From an uncultured Lachnospiraceae bacterium (GTDB lineage: Bacteria; Bacillota; Clostridia; Lachnospirales; Lachnospiraceae): a DNA stretch of 64,000 nucleotides. Both the position numbers and the translations under genes were made by a program. This document shows positions 33,494 to 42,465 of the stretch, piece by piece. Below the pieces are notes generated by a model. The model saw only the letters and a program-made list of their open reading frames with translations, ran no database searches and was not told the DNA's origin. Position 1 is the first letter of the stretch; every line of letters begins with the position of its first letter. The stretch is taken from the NCBI GenBank assembly GCA_947629385.1, contig CANRDO010000002.1, forward strand, positions 62,001-126,000, read 5' to 3'.

Positions 33494-34774
33494 TTGGCCT
33501 CGGATGATGCCATACAGCTATTGATACTGATTATACTCGTACTTCTGTCCGCGTTCTTTTCCTCCGCGGAGACCGCGCTCACGACCGTGAACCGTATCCG
33601 TCTGCAGACGCTTTCGGATGAGGGCGACAAGCGCGCGGACGTTGTGCTGAAGACAATAGAAAATTCACCGAAAATGCTGAGCACGATCCTGATCGGCAAC
33701 AATCTGGTCAACAACTTCTCAGCTGCCTTCGCCACCGCCCTCGCCATCAAGCTTTTCGGCAACGGTGCTGTCGGTGCTGTGACCGGAATCCTCACGATCC
33801 TGATTCTGATCTTCGGAGAGATCACACCCAAGACCTTCGCGACGGTAAACGCTGAGAAGCTTTCGCTCGCCTATGCGTCCGTCATCTTGTTTCTGATGAA
33901 GCTGCTGACTCCGGTGATCTTCATCATCAACCACATCTGCAGGTTCATATTGAAGCTGATGCATGTGAACGCCGACAGCTCTCTCAACACGATCACGGAA
34001 CAGGAGCTGCGCACAATCGTGGATGTCAGCCACAGGGAGGGCGTGATCGAGAAGGAAGAGCGGCAAATGATCTACAATGTCGTGGACTTCGGAGACTCCC
34101 TCGCAAAGGATATCATGGTACCGCGCGCGGACATGGCGGCTGTCAGTGAGACCGCCTCCTACGCAGAGGTCAAGGAGCTCTTTCATGCGGAGCGCTATTC
34201 TCGCCTTCCGGTTTACCGGGAGGATCGCGACAACGTCACAGGTATCCTGAACATCAAGGATTTCCTGTTCTGCAATGAAGGAGAGTTCCGCGTCACGGAC
34301 GTGATGTACGAGCCTTACTACACTTACGAGTACAAGAAGACCTCCGAGCTCTTGATGGATATGCAAAAGAATTCCGTTACCTTATCGATTGTTCTCGATG
34401 AATATGGGGCGGCGGTCGGACTGGTGTCACTGGAGGATTTGCTTGAGGAGATTGTCGGAGAAATCCGCGACGAATACGATGACGATGAGAAGGACCTGAT
34501 TCAGAAAGTCAGCGAAAGCGAATATCTGATCGAGGGCTCCGTCAAGCTGGACGACATCAACGACGCACTTGGCCTCTCTCTGCACTCAGAGGACTATGAC
34601 TCCATCGGCGGCCTTGTGATCGAGATGCTCGATCACCTGCCGACCGCAGGCGAATCTGTGACAACCGACACAGATATCCGGATCGTGGTGGATCAGATGG
34701 ACAATCATCGAATTGAAAACGTACGCCTGATCTTGCCGGAGGCAGAAGACATAGATACTCCGGAAGCCGAATAA
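33494..34774 (+). CDS. CNNM/CorC-family membrane protein with CBS domains
   Basis: About 426 residues from TTG at 33494, eight bases after AAGGGAG; the frame is open upstream to 33422 but that stretch is the promoter. The N-terminal DUF21 membrane domain (three to four helices, about 10-190; SAFFSSAETALTTVNR and FGEITPKT are hallmarks) is followed by a CBS pair (about 200-330, with DIMVPRADM and SRLPVYREDRDNVTGILNIKD) and a CorC/HlyC C-terminal domain. The family includes magnesium or cobalt efflux factors often mislabelled haemolysins. Single gene, ending at a strong bidirectional terminator. Confidence 0.92.
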   Translation: MASDDAIQLLILIILVLLSAFFSSAETALTTVNRIRLQTLSDEGDKRADVVLKTIENSPKMLSTILIGNNLVNNFSAAFATALAIKLFGNGAVGAVTGILTILILIFGEITPKTFATVNAEKLSLAYASVILFLMKLLTPVIFIINHICRFILKLMHVNADSSLNTITEQELRTIVDVSHREGVIEKEERQMIYNVVDFGDSLAKDIMVPRADMAAVSETASYAEVKELFHAERYSRLPVYREDRDNVTGILNIKDFLFCNEGEFRVTDVMYEPYYTYEYKKTSELLMDMQKNSVTLSIVLDEYGAAVGLVSLEDLLEEIVGEIRDEYDDDEKDLIQKVSESEYLIEGSVKLDDINDALGLSLHSEDYDSIGGLVIEMLDHLPTAGESVTTDTDIRIVVDQMDNHRIENVRLILPEAEDIDTPEAE

Positions 34775-34790
34775 AAGTCTTTATAAAAAA

Positions 34791-34849
34791 TGCCGCAAGA
34801 CGATTCGCGCGGGATCTTTCCCAAACGAACTTCTTGCGGCAATTCTTTA
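34791..34849. terminator. Bidirectional terminator between CNNM and NlpC/P60 genes
   Basis: TGCCGCAAGA (34791-34800) pairs with TCTTGCGGCA (34832-34841). AAAAAA before it serves as T-run for the minus strand and ATTCTTTATT after it for the plus strand. It separates two convergent genes. Confidence 0.85.
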
Positions 34850-34864
34850 TTATAATATCTGTTG

Positions 34865-36613
34865 TCAGTCCTTGATCACTCTCGTCGCCCACACGGCGTT
34901 CCCGCCGATCTCGGACGTGATGATCCCCACCCGCTTGCCGGCCGCATGAATGACCTTGCCGTCGCCGATGTACATGCTGACATGGTACACGTAACCGTTG
35001 CGCGCGTAGAAGATCAGATCGCCCGGCTCCGCGGACGAAACCGGAATCTGCATTCCATATACAGACTGATCCTCCGCGACGCGGGGAAGCGAATATCCGA
35101 AATAGGAATAAATGCTCTGTACAAAGCCGGAACAGTCGGCGCCCTGCGTCAGGCTTGTTCCGCCCCAGACATAAGAATTCCCGAGGAACTGTTTGGCAAA
35201 ACCTACGATAGCCTCGCGCGTCTTGGCGCCCTGAGATGCCTCCTTCACAGAAGCGAGGGTAAAATAGCATGCCTTGTTATCCTCCGGCTCCACCAGAGTC
35301 TCGGCAAGCGGCATATTCTCCTCTCCCGCCTCTGATACCGCCTTATCGGCCTCCTGTCCGACCGTCAGATTTTTCTTCTCCACAAAGCCTCTCGCATCGC
35401 CGGACTCGACGAAGACCCAGGTATCGTCTGTCTTGTCCAGTATGTAGCAGAGATCCTTCTCGGACATCGTTCCGATCACTCTGGCCGAATCCTTTTTCTG
35501 CTCATATATGTTCACGTCCCCGGCAGCCAGCGCGTATTCCGGCGCGGCCATGACCGGCTGAACCGTCGTATGGGTGTAAGTGAACGCCGCGTTGTCCGGA
35601 CGCGCGACCAGCAGACGCGCCGGCGGGAGATTCTCCGCGCCCTTGATCCTGACGATGCGGTTCGCCACCTCGCCGGCCACGACCTCCTCCGTCCTGACGA
35701 ATCCTCTCACGTTTCCGGATTCCACATAATACCAGCCGTCCTTCTGGTCCTCCAGGATAAAACAACAGCCGTAATAATTCAGAGCGCCGACCTCTGTGGC
35801 GTCGGTCGACTTTTCCTCATATATCTGTGTTCCCTCCGGATTTTTAACGATCGCGTATTGCTTTTCCACTTTGGTAAAGCGGAATTCCTTCGGGATTTCC
35901 GGCGGGATCACGATCTGCTGACGCGCGATCAGCTCTTCATTGGTGAGCTTCTCCTCGGTCTCGGACTCCTTTTCATCCCACGTCTCAGGAACGATAAGCG
36001 GCTCGTCCTCCATATCGATCTCGGCCAGCGCCGCCTCAGTCGGAGGCGTTTCCGTGGAAGGAGCCTCGGCCGGAAGTGTCTCACCGGACGTCTCCGTCTG
36101 CCGGGCTTCCGTCCCTCCGGTCTGTGGATCTGTGTCCGGGCTTGCCGTCTCGCTTCCCTCTGTGCTTCCGGAGCTTCCCGCGTCTCCCGGGCTTTCCGTG
36201 TTTCCGGAATTTTCCGTGCCGCCGGAGCTTCCTGTGCCCTCGGAGCTCTCCGTGCCGCCGGAGCCTTCTGTTCCCCCGGCGCTTTCCGTGCCGCCGGAGC
36301 TCTCTGTGCCGCCGGAGTTCTCCGTGCTCTCGGAGCTTCCCGTGCTTCCCTGTTCTCCGGCGCTGCCGGGATCCGGCGTTGTCTCCGGCGCTGCCGGCTC
36401 GGTCTGCTTCGGCGTCGTCTCAGAAGCAGAAGCTGATTCCGGTGCGGAAACCGGCGCCGCCCCCTCTGTCTTCTCAGACTTGCCGGAAGGAGCCATCTCC
36501 CCCGCCGACTCGGCCCTTACATACCGCACGCTATGGTAATCCAGACTGACACTGTGCGAGGCTACTGCAAGTACCACACACAGCGTGGCCGTAAGCAATG
36601 TCTTTCTTCGCAT
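34865..36613 (-). CDS. Secreted NlpC/P60 peptidoglycan endopeptidase with SH3b domains
   Basis: 582 residues. Signal peptide (about 1-35), then a long Ser/Gly/Thr/Glu-rich region (about 60-165) made of imperfect SGGTE-type units, then two SH3b-like domains (about 245-315 and 360-425, each with the YEEKST/YEQKKD ... VESG-ARGFV pattern), and a C-terminal NlpC/P60 domain (about 468-582). The catalytic triad is predicted as C494 in ADCSGF, H544 in YHVSMYIG and H556 in VIHA. It cleaves peptide cross-links in the cell wall, probably during growth or separation. The repeat tract is likely an extended wall-spanning linker. Own promoter at 36679-36707. Confidence 0.93.
   Translation of the reverse strand: MRRKTLLTATLCVVLAVASHSVSLDYHSVRYVRAESAGEMAPSGKSEKTEGAAPVSAPESASASETTPKQTEPAAPETTPDPGSAGEQGSTGSSESTENSGGTESSGGTESAGGTEGSGGTESSEGTGSSGGTENSGNTESPGDAGSSGSTEGSETASPDTDPQTGGTEARQTETSGETLPAEAPSTETPPTEAALAEIDMEDEPLIVPETWDEKESETEEKLTNEELIARQQIVIPPEIPKEFRFTKVEKQYAIVKNPEGTQIYEEKSTDATEVGALNYYGCCFILEDQKDGWYYVESGNVRGFVRTEEVVAGEVANRIVRIKGAENLPPARLLVARPDNAAFTYTHTTVQPVMAAPEYALAAGDVNIYEQKKDSARVIGTMSEKDLCYILDKTDDTWVFVESGDARGFVEKKNLTVGQEADKAVSEAGEENMPLAETLVEPEDNKACYFTLASVKEASQGAKTREAIVGFAKQFLGNSYVWGGTSLTQGADCSGFVQSIYSYFGYSLPRVAEDQSVYGMQIPVSSAEPGDLIFYARNGYVYHVSMYIGDGKVIHAAGKRVGIITSEIGGNAVWATRVIKD
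36130..36400 (-). repeat. Degenerate tandem repeats coding a Ser/Gly/Thr/Glu-rich linker
   Basis: Units of 15 to 18 bases encode variants of ESSGGT, GTESAGG and ENSGNTE inside the NlpC/P60 gene. The repeat number probably varies between strains through slippage or recombination. It is low-complexity coding DNA and not a CRISPR array. Confidence 0.75.
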
Positions 36614-36678
36614 TATTTATTATCCCCTCTTGTACCTCTATATCCCCTTATACCCTTATCCCAAAAACTTATTTTGTT

Positions 36679-36707
36679 ATTTTAACACACAATTTATCTG
36701 TTGTAAA
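36679..36707 (-). promoter_or_regulatory. Promoter of NlpC/P60 gene
   Basis: TTTACA (36707-36702), 17 bases, TAAAAT (36684-36679), with a further 65-base leader to the ATG at 36613. Confidence 0.55.
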
Positions 36708-36725
36708 GCCAGCATTCGGGTTCCG

Positions 36726-38162
36726 TCACTTCGACCATGTGCGCTTCGCGAAGAGCACAAGCATCGGGAACAGCTCCAGCCTGCCGACCAGCATATCGAA
36801 AGTTAAGACAAGCTTGGAAAAATTTGAGAACGCGCCGAAATTTCCTGTCGGTCCGACAACCTCGAGACCCGGCCCGATGTTATTGATCGTCGCGGCGACC
36901 GCTGTAAAGTTCGTCGTAAAGTCAAAGTTGTCGATCGAGATCAGCAGCACCGAAAGCGCGAAGACGATTACGTAGGAAGCCAGGAACACATTTACAGAGC
37001 GGATCACGGCGTGCTCTACCACGCGTCCGTCCAGCTTGACCTTCTGCACGTGGCGCGGATGCGCGACGACGTCCAGCTCCTTCAGGATCGACTTAAAGAG
37101 AATGATGATACGCGATACCTTCATACCGCCGCCCGTGCTGCCTGCGCAGGCCCCGATGAACATGAGCATCACGAGTATTGTCTTCGAGAACGAAGGCCAT
37201 AGGTTGAAGTCAGTCGTAGCAAAACCGGTTGTCGTGATGATGGAACCCACCTGGAACGCCGCCTGCTGCAACGCCTTCGCCGCATTCTCAAACATACCTG
37301 AAATGTTGATCGTGATCAGCACGACCGACGTGAGGATGATGCCGAGATATACGCGCACCTCGCTCATTTTGAACACTTCCTTCGGCTTGCGACACGCAAA
37401 GAAATAATATGCGTTAAAATTGACGCCGAACAGGATCATAAATACAGTCACGACCACCTGCAAGTAGGTCGAATAACCGCCAATGCTGTCATTCCTGACA
37501 CCGAAGCCGCCGGTGCCGGCCGTGCCAAATACGGTCGTCAGCGCGTCGAATACCGGCATGCCGCCGATCAGCAAAAAGAAAAGCTGCGCGATACTCAGCA
37601 CAAGATACATTTTGTAGAGAAGCACCGCGGTCGACTTGACCTTCGGAACCAGCTTGCCAACGGACGGTCCGGGGCTCTCTGCCTTCATCATGTACATGTT
37701 GGTGCCGCCGGCAAGCGGAAGAAGCGCCATCAGGAACACGAGCACACCCATGCCCCCGATCCAGTGCGTGAAGCTGCGCCAGAACAACAGGCAGTGCGGC
37801 ATCGATTCCACCTCGGAGAGAATACTCGACCCGGTCGTCGTAAAGCCGGACACCGTCTCGAAAAGCGCGTCGATGTAGGACGGGATTGCCCCCGATATCA
37901 CAAAAGGAAGCGCCCCGAACGCACTGAGCACGATCCAGCACAGCGCGACGACCACAAAGCCCTCTCTCGCGTACATGCTCTTGTCGGTCAGTTTTTTTCT
38001 CGTGAGCAGCCAGCCACAGAGCAGGCAAAGCAGCGCGCAAAGCAGCAAATCCAGACCTGCGCGCTCCCGATAAACCACCGCCACCAGACACGCAGGCGCC
38101 ATGAACGCCGCCTCTATGATCAAAACCCAGCCTATGATGTTTCTGATAATTTTATAATTCAT
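36726..38162 (-). CDS. trkH: Trk/Ktr-type potassium uptake membrane subunit
   Basis: 478 residues with about eight to ten membrane segments and the four pore-loop motifs typical of TrkH/KtrB: TVSGFTTTGSSIL, TVFGTAGTGGFGVRND, SIITTTGFATTDFN and AATINNIGPGLE. It conducts K+ (and is sodium- or proton-linked in some homologues) across the membrane. The regulatory TrkA subunit lies just upstream on the same strand, 78 bases away. No glycine of the selectivity filter is missing by eye. Confidence 0.93.
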   Translation of the reverse strand: MNYKIIRNIIGWVLIIEAAFMAPACLVAVVYRERAGLDLLLCALLCLLCGWLLTRKKLTDKSMYAREGFVVVALCWIVLSAFGALPFVISGAIPSYIDALFETVSGFTTTGSSILSEVESMPHCLLFWRSFTHWIGGMGVLVFLMALLPLAGGTNMYMMKAESPGPSVGKLVPKVKSTAVLLYKMYLVLSIAQLFFLLIGGMPVFDALTTVFGTAGTGGFGVRNDSIGGYSTYLQVVVTVFMILFGVNFNAYYFFACRKPKEVFKMSEVRVYLGIILTSVVLITINISGMFENAAKALQQAAFQVGSIITTTGFATTDFNLWPSFSKTILVMLMFIGACAGSTGGGMKVSRIIILFKSILKELDVVAHPRHVQKVKLDGRVVEHAVIRSVNVFLASYVIVFALSVLLISIDNFDFTTNFTAVAATINNIGPGLEVVGPTGNFGAFSNFSKLVLTFDMLVGRLELFPMLVLFAKRTWSK

Positions 38163-38240
38163 ATCTGCCGTCCCGCATTTCCCGTAGTTCTTGTCTTCCG
38201 TCCCGTTTCTTCTGTAATCCCCGCCGGCTGCCCGGCCGTT

Positions 38241-39596
38241 TTATTTCTCTAATATATCCTGTATGTCGTTCAGCCCGCTGAATTGTGTGATCACGATGAC
38301 GCCGTCGCCCTCCCGGAGTACATCCGAGCCACGAGGAATGATGACCTGACCCCTCCGGCTGATGCTCGCGATGAGGATGCCCTTGCGGATCTTCAGATCC
38401 TGCAGCGGAGTGTCCGTCACGCGGGATTTTCCCCGGATCATAAATTCCAGCGCCTCCGCCTTGCCGTTGATGATCTTGTGCAGAGTCTCAACATTACTGC
38501 CGGAGGCATTCTTCATGGAGCGGACATAGCGGATGATGTGCTCTGACGTAATGTCCTTCGGACGGATCACCGTGTCGAGATTCAGCTCGGCGATCACCTC
38601 ATCAAACACGGCGCGATTGATCTTCGTGACCTGCTTCATATTGCCAATCTTCCTGGCAAACAGGGAGATCAGAATGTTCTCCTCATCGATGTTTGTGAGA
38701 GCCGCGAAGCTCTCATATTTGTCAATCTTTTCCTCCATCAGGAGATCCTTGTCCGTGCCGTCCCCATGAACGATCGTAGCTTTCGGAAGCATATCAGAAA
38801 GCTGCTCGCAGCGCTTGAGGTCTTTTTCGATCAGCTTGACCCTCACGCCGAGCGAGAGCATCATTTTCGCGAGATAATAGGCGACCGCGCTTCCGCCGAC
38901 GATCATCAGGCTCTTTACCTGGTTCGTGACGATACCGGCCTTTCGGAAGAATTCGTTCGCCTCCGCCGTCGCTCCGACGACAGACACGAGATCCCGCGCC
39001 TGCAGAACGAAGCGGCCGTCCGGGATATAGACCTCCTCGCCGCGCTCGACCACGCAGATCAGAACGTTTGACCCGCCCGCGAACAGATCGGAAATGCGCG
39101 CGCCGTTCAAGGTGGACTGCTCCGAGACGCGAAATTTCAACAGGTCGACCCTGCTCTTCGAGAAGGAATTGACCTCGATCGCCGAGGGGAATTTCAGCGC
39201 CTGCGAGATCTCCCGCGCCGCCGTGAATTCCGGATTGATCACCATCGCGAGGCCAAGCTCCTCCTTGATGAAGCCGAGCTCTTTGCTGTACTCGGGATTG
39301 CGCACCCGTGCAATCGTATGGCAGTTACCGGCCTTCTTCGCGATCAGACAGCAGAGCAGATTCAGCTCGTCCGACCCGGTCACGGCGATCAGAAGATCAG
39401 CCTTTTCGATGCCGGCCTCTATCTGCACAGAATAGCTCGCGCCGTTCCCCTGGATCCCCATCAAATCGTAGAGGCTTGAGATCTCCTCCACGGCGCTCTC
39501 GTCCCTATCTATGACCGTGATGTCGTTGCCCTCGCGGCTCAGCTCGATCGCAAGCGACTGCCCGACCTTGCCGAGACCTACTATTATGATCTTCAT
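38241..39596 (-). CDS. trkA: Trk potassium uptake regulatory subunit TrkA
   Basis: 451 residues. Two RCK/TrkA-N nucleotide-binding domains, each with a GxGxxG-type start (IIVGLGKVGQSLA at 3-15; MIVGGSAVAYYLA near 231), alternate with two TrkA-C domains (about 140-220 and 370-451). It forms the cytosolic ring that gates TrkH in response to NAD(H), ATP or cyclic nucleotides. Its ATG overlaps the TGA of the aminotransferase gene upstream (ATGA), so the three genes aminotransferase-trkA-trkH are probably one transcript. Confidence 0.93.
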   Translation of the reverse strand: MKIIIVGLGKVGQSLAIELSREGNDITVIDRDESAVEEISSLYDLMGIQGNGASYSVQIEAGIEKADLLIAVTGSDELNLLCCLIAKKAGNCHTIARVRNPEYSKELGFIKEELGLAMVINPEFTAAREISQALKFPSAIEVNSFSKSRVDLLKFRVSEQSTLNGARISDLFAGGSNVLICVVERGEEVYIPDGRFVLQARDLVSVVGATAEANEFFRKAGIVTNQVKSLMIVGGSAVAYYLAKMMLSLGVRVKLIEKDLKRCEQLSDMLPKATIVHGDGTDKDLLMEEKIDKYESFAALTNIDEENILISLFARKIGNMKQVTKINRAVFDEVIAELNLDTVIRPKDITSEHIIRYVRSMKNASGSNVETLHKIINGKAEALEFMIRGKSRVTDTPLQDLKIRKGILIASISRRGQVIIPRGSDVLREGDGVIVITQFSGLNDIQDILEK

Positions 39597-40780
39597 AAGT
39601 TGAACTCCTCTGCTAACTTTTTAAATTCCGGCAGCGCATTCTGGATCGTCTCGTAGGAGACGCAGTACGCGAGCCGCACGTAGCCGGAGCAGGCGAACGA
39701 GCTGCCCGGCACCATCAGGATATGATATTTCTTCGCGGCCTCCACAAATTTCTTCTCGTCCTCCACCGGGGACTTGAGCCACAGATAGAAAGCGCCCTCG
39801 GGCCGCACACAAGTGAAGCCGAAAGAGGTCAGGCCATCGTAGAGAGCCTTGCGGTTCCGGTCATAGTAGTCCAGATCCACCTCCGCGTCGACGCACTTCG
39901 CGACGGCCAGCTGGATCAGGGACGGCGCGTTCACGCAGCCGCTGATGCGGTTCGCGATCGTCGCAGCAGCGACCGTGTCCTCGCTGTCCTCCACCTCATC
40001 CGGGATGACCACGTAGCCGATACGCTCGCCTGGCAGGGAGAGGGATTTGCTGTAGGAGTAGACCACCATCGTGTTGTCATAATATTTCGTGACGAACGGC
40101 ACCTGCGCCCCGTCGAACGCGAGCTCGCGGTACGGCTCGTCCGAGAGCAGGAAGATCGCGTGTCCATACTCCTGCTGCTTCTTCGTCAGGATCGCGGCGA
40201 GCGCCTTGATCGTCTCTTCGGAAAAGACCACGCCCGTCGGGTTGTGCGGATTGTTGATGATGACCGCCTTTGTCCTCGGACTGAGCTTGCGCTCAAAGTC
40301 AGCAAGGTTCAACTGGAAAGTCTCCCTGTCCGGATCCACCTGCACGAGCACGCCGTCGTAGTTGCCGATGTACGCGCCGTACTCCAGAAAATACGGTGCG
40401 AACACGATCACCTCGTCGCCCGGATTCACAATTGTCTTCAGGCAGACGTTGAGACCGCTGCCCGCGCCCACGGTCATGATCAGGTTGTTCTCCGTGAAGC
40501 GCGTCCCGAAGCGCGCGTTTAAGTTATCCGCGATCGCCTTCCGGACATGCGGAAATCCGGCATTGCTCATATAACCATGCACAAATACCGGATCCTCTTC
40601 GTCGAGAATGGAGACGATCGCGTCCCGGATCTTCGCCGGCGCCGGAACGTTCGGATTCCCCAGGCTGAAATCATAGACCTTGTCCGCGCCGAACTCGGCC
40701 GCCATTCTCTTTCCCTCTTCAAACATAGCCCGGATCGCAGAATTGTTCTGCAGGAAGGGCTTCATCTTTTCCGAAATCAT
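39593..40780 (-). CDS. PLP-dependent aminotransferase (class I/II, aspartate-aminotransferase-like)
   Basis: 395 residues. The PLP-lysine is predicted in VVYSYSKSLSLPGERIGY; NPHNPTG and the early SLGNPNVPAP segment match fold-type I aminotransferases. The substrate amino acid is not clear; aspartate or an aromatic/branched substrate is possible. Its 3' end overlaps the trkA start. Coupling of an aminotransferase to potassium-uptake genes is unusual from a functional viewpoint and may just be conserved operon structure. Confidence 0.9.
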   Translation of the reverse strand: MISEKMKPFLQNNSAIRAMFEEGKRMAAEFGADKVYDFSLGNPNVPAPAKIRDAIVSILDEEDPVFVHGYMSNAGFPHVRKAIADNLNARFGTRFTENNLIMTVGAGSGLNVCLKTIVNPGDEVIVFAPYFLEYGAYIGNYDGVLVQVDPDRETFQLNLADFERKLSPRTKAVIINNPHNPTGVVFSEETIKALAAILTKKQQEYGHAIFLLSDEPYRELAFDGAQVPFVTKYYDNTMVVYSYSKSLSLPGERIGYVVIPDEVEDSEDTVAAATIANRISGCVNAPSLIQLAVAKCVDAEVDLDYYDRNRKALYDGLTSFGFTCVRPEGAFYLWLKSPVEDEKKFVEAAKKYHILMVPGSSFACSGYVRLAYCVSYETIQNALPEFKKLAEEFNL

Positions 40781-41013
40781 AGCTTTTGTTCCTCGCTTCT
40801 GTATTTATCTAAATCATTATAGTCTTCGCCAACTGTACTGTCAACCGTCTCGTCCGCCTGCCGATGCAGAGTGAAAGGTATATTTGCAAATTTAAACCAT
40901 CTGCTTTTTGTTTTAGAGATATTATACACAGTTTATTATTATGTTTATATATTATTTGTTGTATAATTATATCGTTACCGCCCCAATACTGGTGACAGAG
41001 AGGGGGTGATTTT
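40781..41013. other. Intergenic region upstream of the toxin gene
   Basis: A+T-rich. A TATAAT at 40962-40967, with only a weak TTATGT 17 bases before it, is the likely start of the toxin mRNA, giving a leader of about 40 bases to the ATG at 41014. No other gene was seen. Confidence 0.5.
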
Positions 41014-41100
41014 ATGGATATATTTCTCACCTTTATAGTTGCTGTCGCGGCTGGTGTAACTTGTCACTACATCATCAAGTGGTTAGACAGCGATGATTAG
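41014..41100 (+). CDS. Fst/Ldr-like small membrane toxin peptide (28 aa)
   Basis: 28 residues: MDIFLTFIVAVAAGVTCHY then IIKWLDSDD. One hydrophobic helix ends in KWLD plus an acidic tail, the layout of Fst-family type I toxins (short N-terminus, transmembrane helix, W/L-D near the end). GAGGGGGTG precedes the ATG. It lies in a locus arranged like par of pAD1: a convergent antisense RNA promoter downstream, a direct repeat of the start region, and a shared bidirectional terminator. Such toxins damage the membrane when the antitoxin RNA is lost. Assignment rests on layout and short similarity and is therefore provisional. Confidence 0.7.
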   Translation: MDIFLTFIVAVAAGVTCHYIIKWLDSDD

Positions 41101-41143
41101 CCGGTAACTAGCCCGAACGGTTTACCTCTCCGCAAAAGAGGAA

Positions 41144-41185
41144 GAGACCCCGAATGTAGTAGCGTACATCCGGGGTCTCGCCTTT
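41144..41185. terminator. Shared bidirectional terminator of toxin mRNA and antisense RNA
   Basis: GAGACCCCGAATGTA (41144-41158) pairs with TACATCCGGGGTCTC (41165-41179), one mismatch in fifteen. T-rich tracts follow on both strands (GCCTTTTG on plus, TTCCTCTTTT on minus). In par-type loci the common terminator also nucleates RNA-RNA pairing. Confidence 0.8.
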
Positions 41186-41190
41186 TGATC

Positions 41191-41211
41191 TTATGGACAT
41201 TTCTCACCTTT
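41191..41211. repeat. Direct repeat of the toxin start region
   Basis: Bases 41191-41211 repeat the toxin translation start at 41012-41034 with small changes and one 2-base gap. It lies in the 5' part of the antisense RNA, the place occupied by the DRa/DRb repeats in par loci. Confidence 0.7.
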
Positions 41212-41221
41212 GTCGGTTGAC

Positions 41222-41250
41222 ATTATATCATATGTCATTTTGAATTGCAA
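41222..41250 (-). promoter_or_regulatory. Promoter of the antisense RNA
   Basis: TTGCAA, 17-base spacer, TATAAT, reading leftwards from 41250. It is much closer to consensus than the toxin promoter, as expected when antitoxin RNA must be in excess. Confidence 0.7.
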
Positions 41251-41300
41251 TATACAAATTTCAGCGCCTGTCTAATCTGTTCTCGCAAAGACTCTCAGGA

Positions 41301-42413
41301 TTATTCGAACGGGAAGCGAAATTGCGTAAGCCCGAAGCGGTCGCGCAGCCCGATGAGCTCCTTCTGGACGGCTTCGCCGACCGGCACGCCCTTGTCCTTG
41401 CGGAACTGCCAGACCTCGTACTCCTTCTCGCCCGCCGTGTAGATGCGGTCGCAGCCCGGCGCTTTCTCGGAAGCGCGCAGCTCGCGCAGGATGTTCCCGG
41501 CGGTCTTCTTGAATGACTCGGCGCCCATGAAGGCTTCCGTATCGATCGCGATGAAGAAATGTCCGAGCGGATACGGAATCTTGTTGCCGTCTGCGTCGAA
41601 GCCGGAAAGCATGCGCAGATAGCTGCCGGCCTGCAGCGCTGCCGAGAGGATCTCCACCACAGTCGCGTAGCCATAGCCTTTGTAGCCCGCGAGCTCGTCG
41701 CCGATCCCACCGAGCGGAGCCAACGTGGCGCGCTTCTCGTTCAGAGCGTTCAGGATGTCCTCGCTGTCCGTCATCGGCTTGCCGTCGCGGCCGATCACCA
41801 TGCCCGCGGGCGTCGGCAGCCCGGCGCGCGCGAAGTATTCGATCTTGCCTCTCTGGGAGATCGAGGTCGCGCAGTCCAGCACGAACGGGAACTCCTCGTC
41901 CGTCGGCATGCCGAAGGTGATCGGGTTCGTCCCCAGCATGTTCTCCACGCCGAAGGTCGGCGCGATCGACGGGCGGGCGTTCGTGCCCGTGATGCCGATC
42001 ATGTTGTTCTTCGTGGCCATCGTCGCGTAGTAGCCGGCAATCCCGTAATGCGTGGAATTTCGCACGGCCACCATGCCCATGCCATACTGCTTCGCCTTGT
42101 CGATCGCCATCTGCATCGACCTTGTCCCGACGACCATGCCCATGCCGTTGTGTCCGTCTACGACCGCCGTGGTCGGCGTCTCACGGACGACCTCGAATTT
42201 CGTGACCGGATTCAGGATACCGGCGTCAATGCGGTCAATATAGATCGGCTTAAAACGATTACAGCCGTGACTCTCGATACCACGTCGGTCGCTCTCTAAG
42301 AGCACCTCGGCGCAGACCTTCGCATCCGCCTCCGGCACTCCCTCCTTCTGAAATACCTGCTCCATGAAATCCCGCATCAGCTCCCACGGAACGAATGGTC
42401 TGGTCTCCTGCAT
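41301..42413 (-). CDS. Malate/L-lactate/ureidoglycolate dehydrogenase family (Ldh_2)
   Basis: About 370 residues from the ATG at 42413 (GGAGG upstream). Motifs of the Ldh_2/MDH2 family: SDRRGIESHGCNRF, GHNGMGMVVG, VRNSTHYGIAGYYA (catalytic His) and GTNPITFGMP. These NAD(P)H-dependent enzymes reduce 2-oxoacids such as oxaloacetate, pyruvate or oxalureate and are unrelated to classical LDH. No catabolic operon surrounds it, so the substrate is open. It is followed at the 3' side by the small toxin locus. Confidence 0.9.
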   Translation of the reverse strand: MQETRPFVPWELMRDFMEQVFQKEGVPEADAKVCAEVLLESDRRGIESHGCNRFKPIYIDRIDAGILNPVTKFEVVRETPTTAVVDGHNGMGMVVGTRSMQMAIDKAKQYGMGMVAVRNSTHYGIAGYYATMATKNNMIGITGTNARPSIAPTFGVENMLGTNPITFGMPTDEEFPFVLDCATSISQRGKIEYFARAGLPTPAGMVIGRDGKPMTDSEDILNALNEKRATLAPLGGIGDELAGYKGYGYATVVEILSAALQAGSYLRMLSGFDADGNKIPYPLGHFFIAIDTEAFMGAESFKKTAGNILRELRASEKAPGCDRIYTAGEKEYEVWQFRKDKGVPVGEAVQKELIGLRDRFGLTQFRFPFE

Positions 42414-42465
42414 CTGCAATTCCTCCTGTATTCTTGCCTCATATATCACATATCTATGACTACAT

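Larger units (their letters stand above)
41140..41215 (-). ncRNA. Predicted antitoxin antisense RNA of the Fst-like locus
   Basis: A promoter on the minus strand is nearly perfect: TTGCAA (41250-41245), 17 bases, TATAAT (41227-41222). Transcription from about 41215 leftwards would give an RNA of about 75 bases ending at the hairpin 41179-41144. Its 5' part copies the repeat at 41191-41211, which matches the toxin start region (TTATGGA.ATTTCTCACCTTT), so it can pair with the toxin mRNA at its translation start, and again through the shared terminator loop. Confidence 0.65.

Noticed and set aside
36130..36400. Repeats in the NlpC/P60 gene considered as CRISPR
   Set aside because: Units are only 15-18 bases, run without spacers and stay in frame as a Ser/Gly/Thr/Glu linker.
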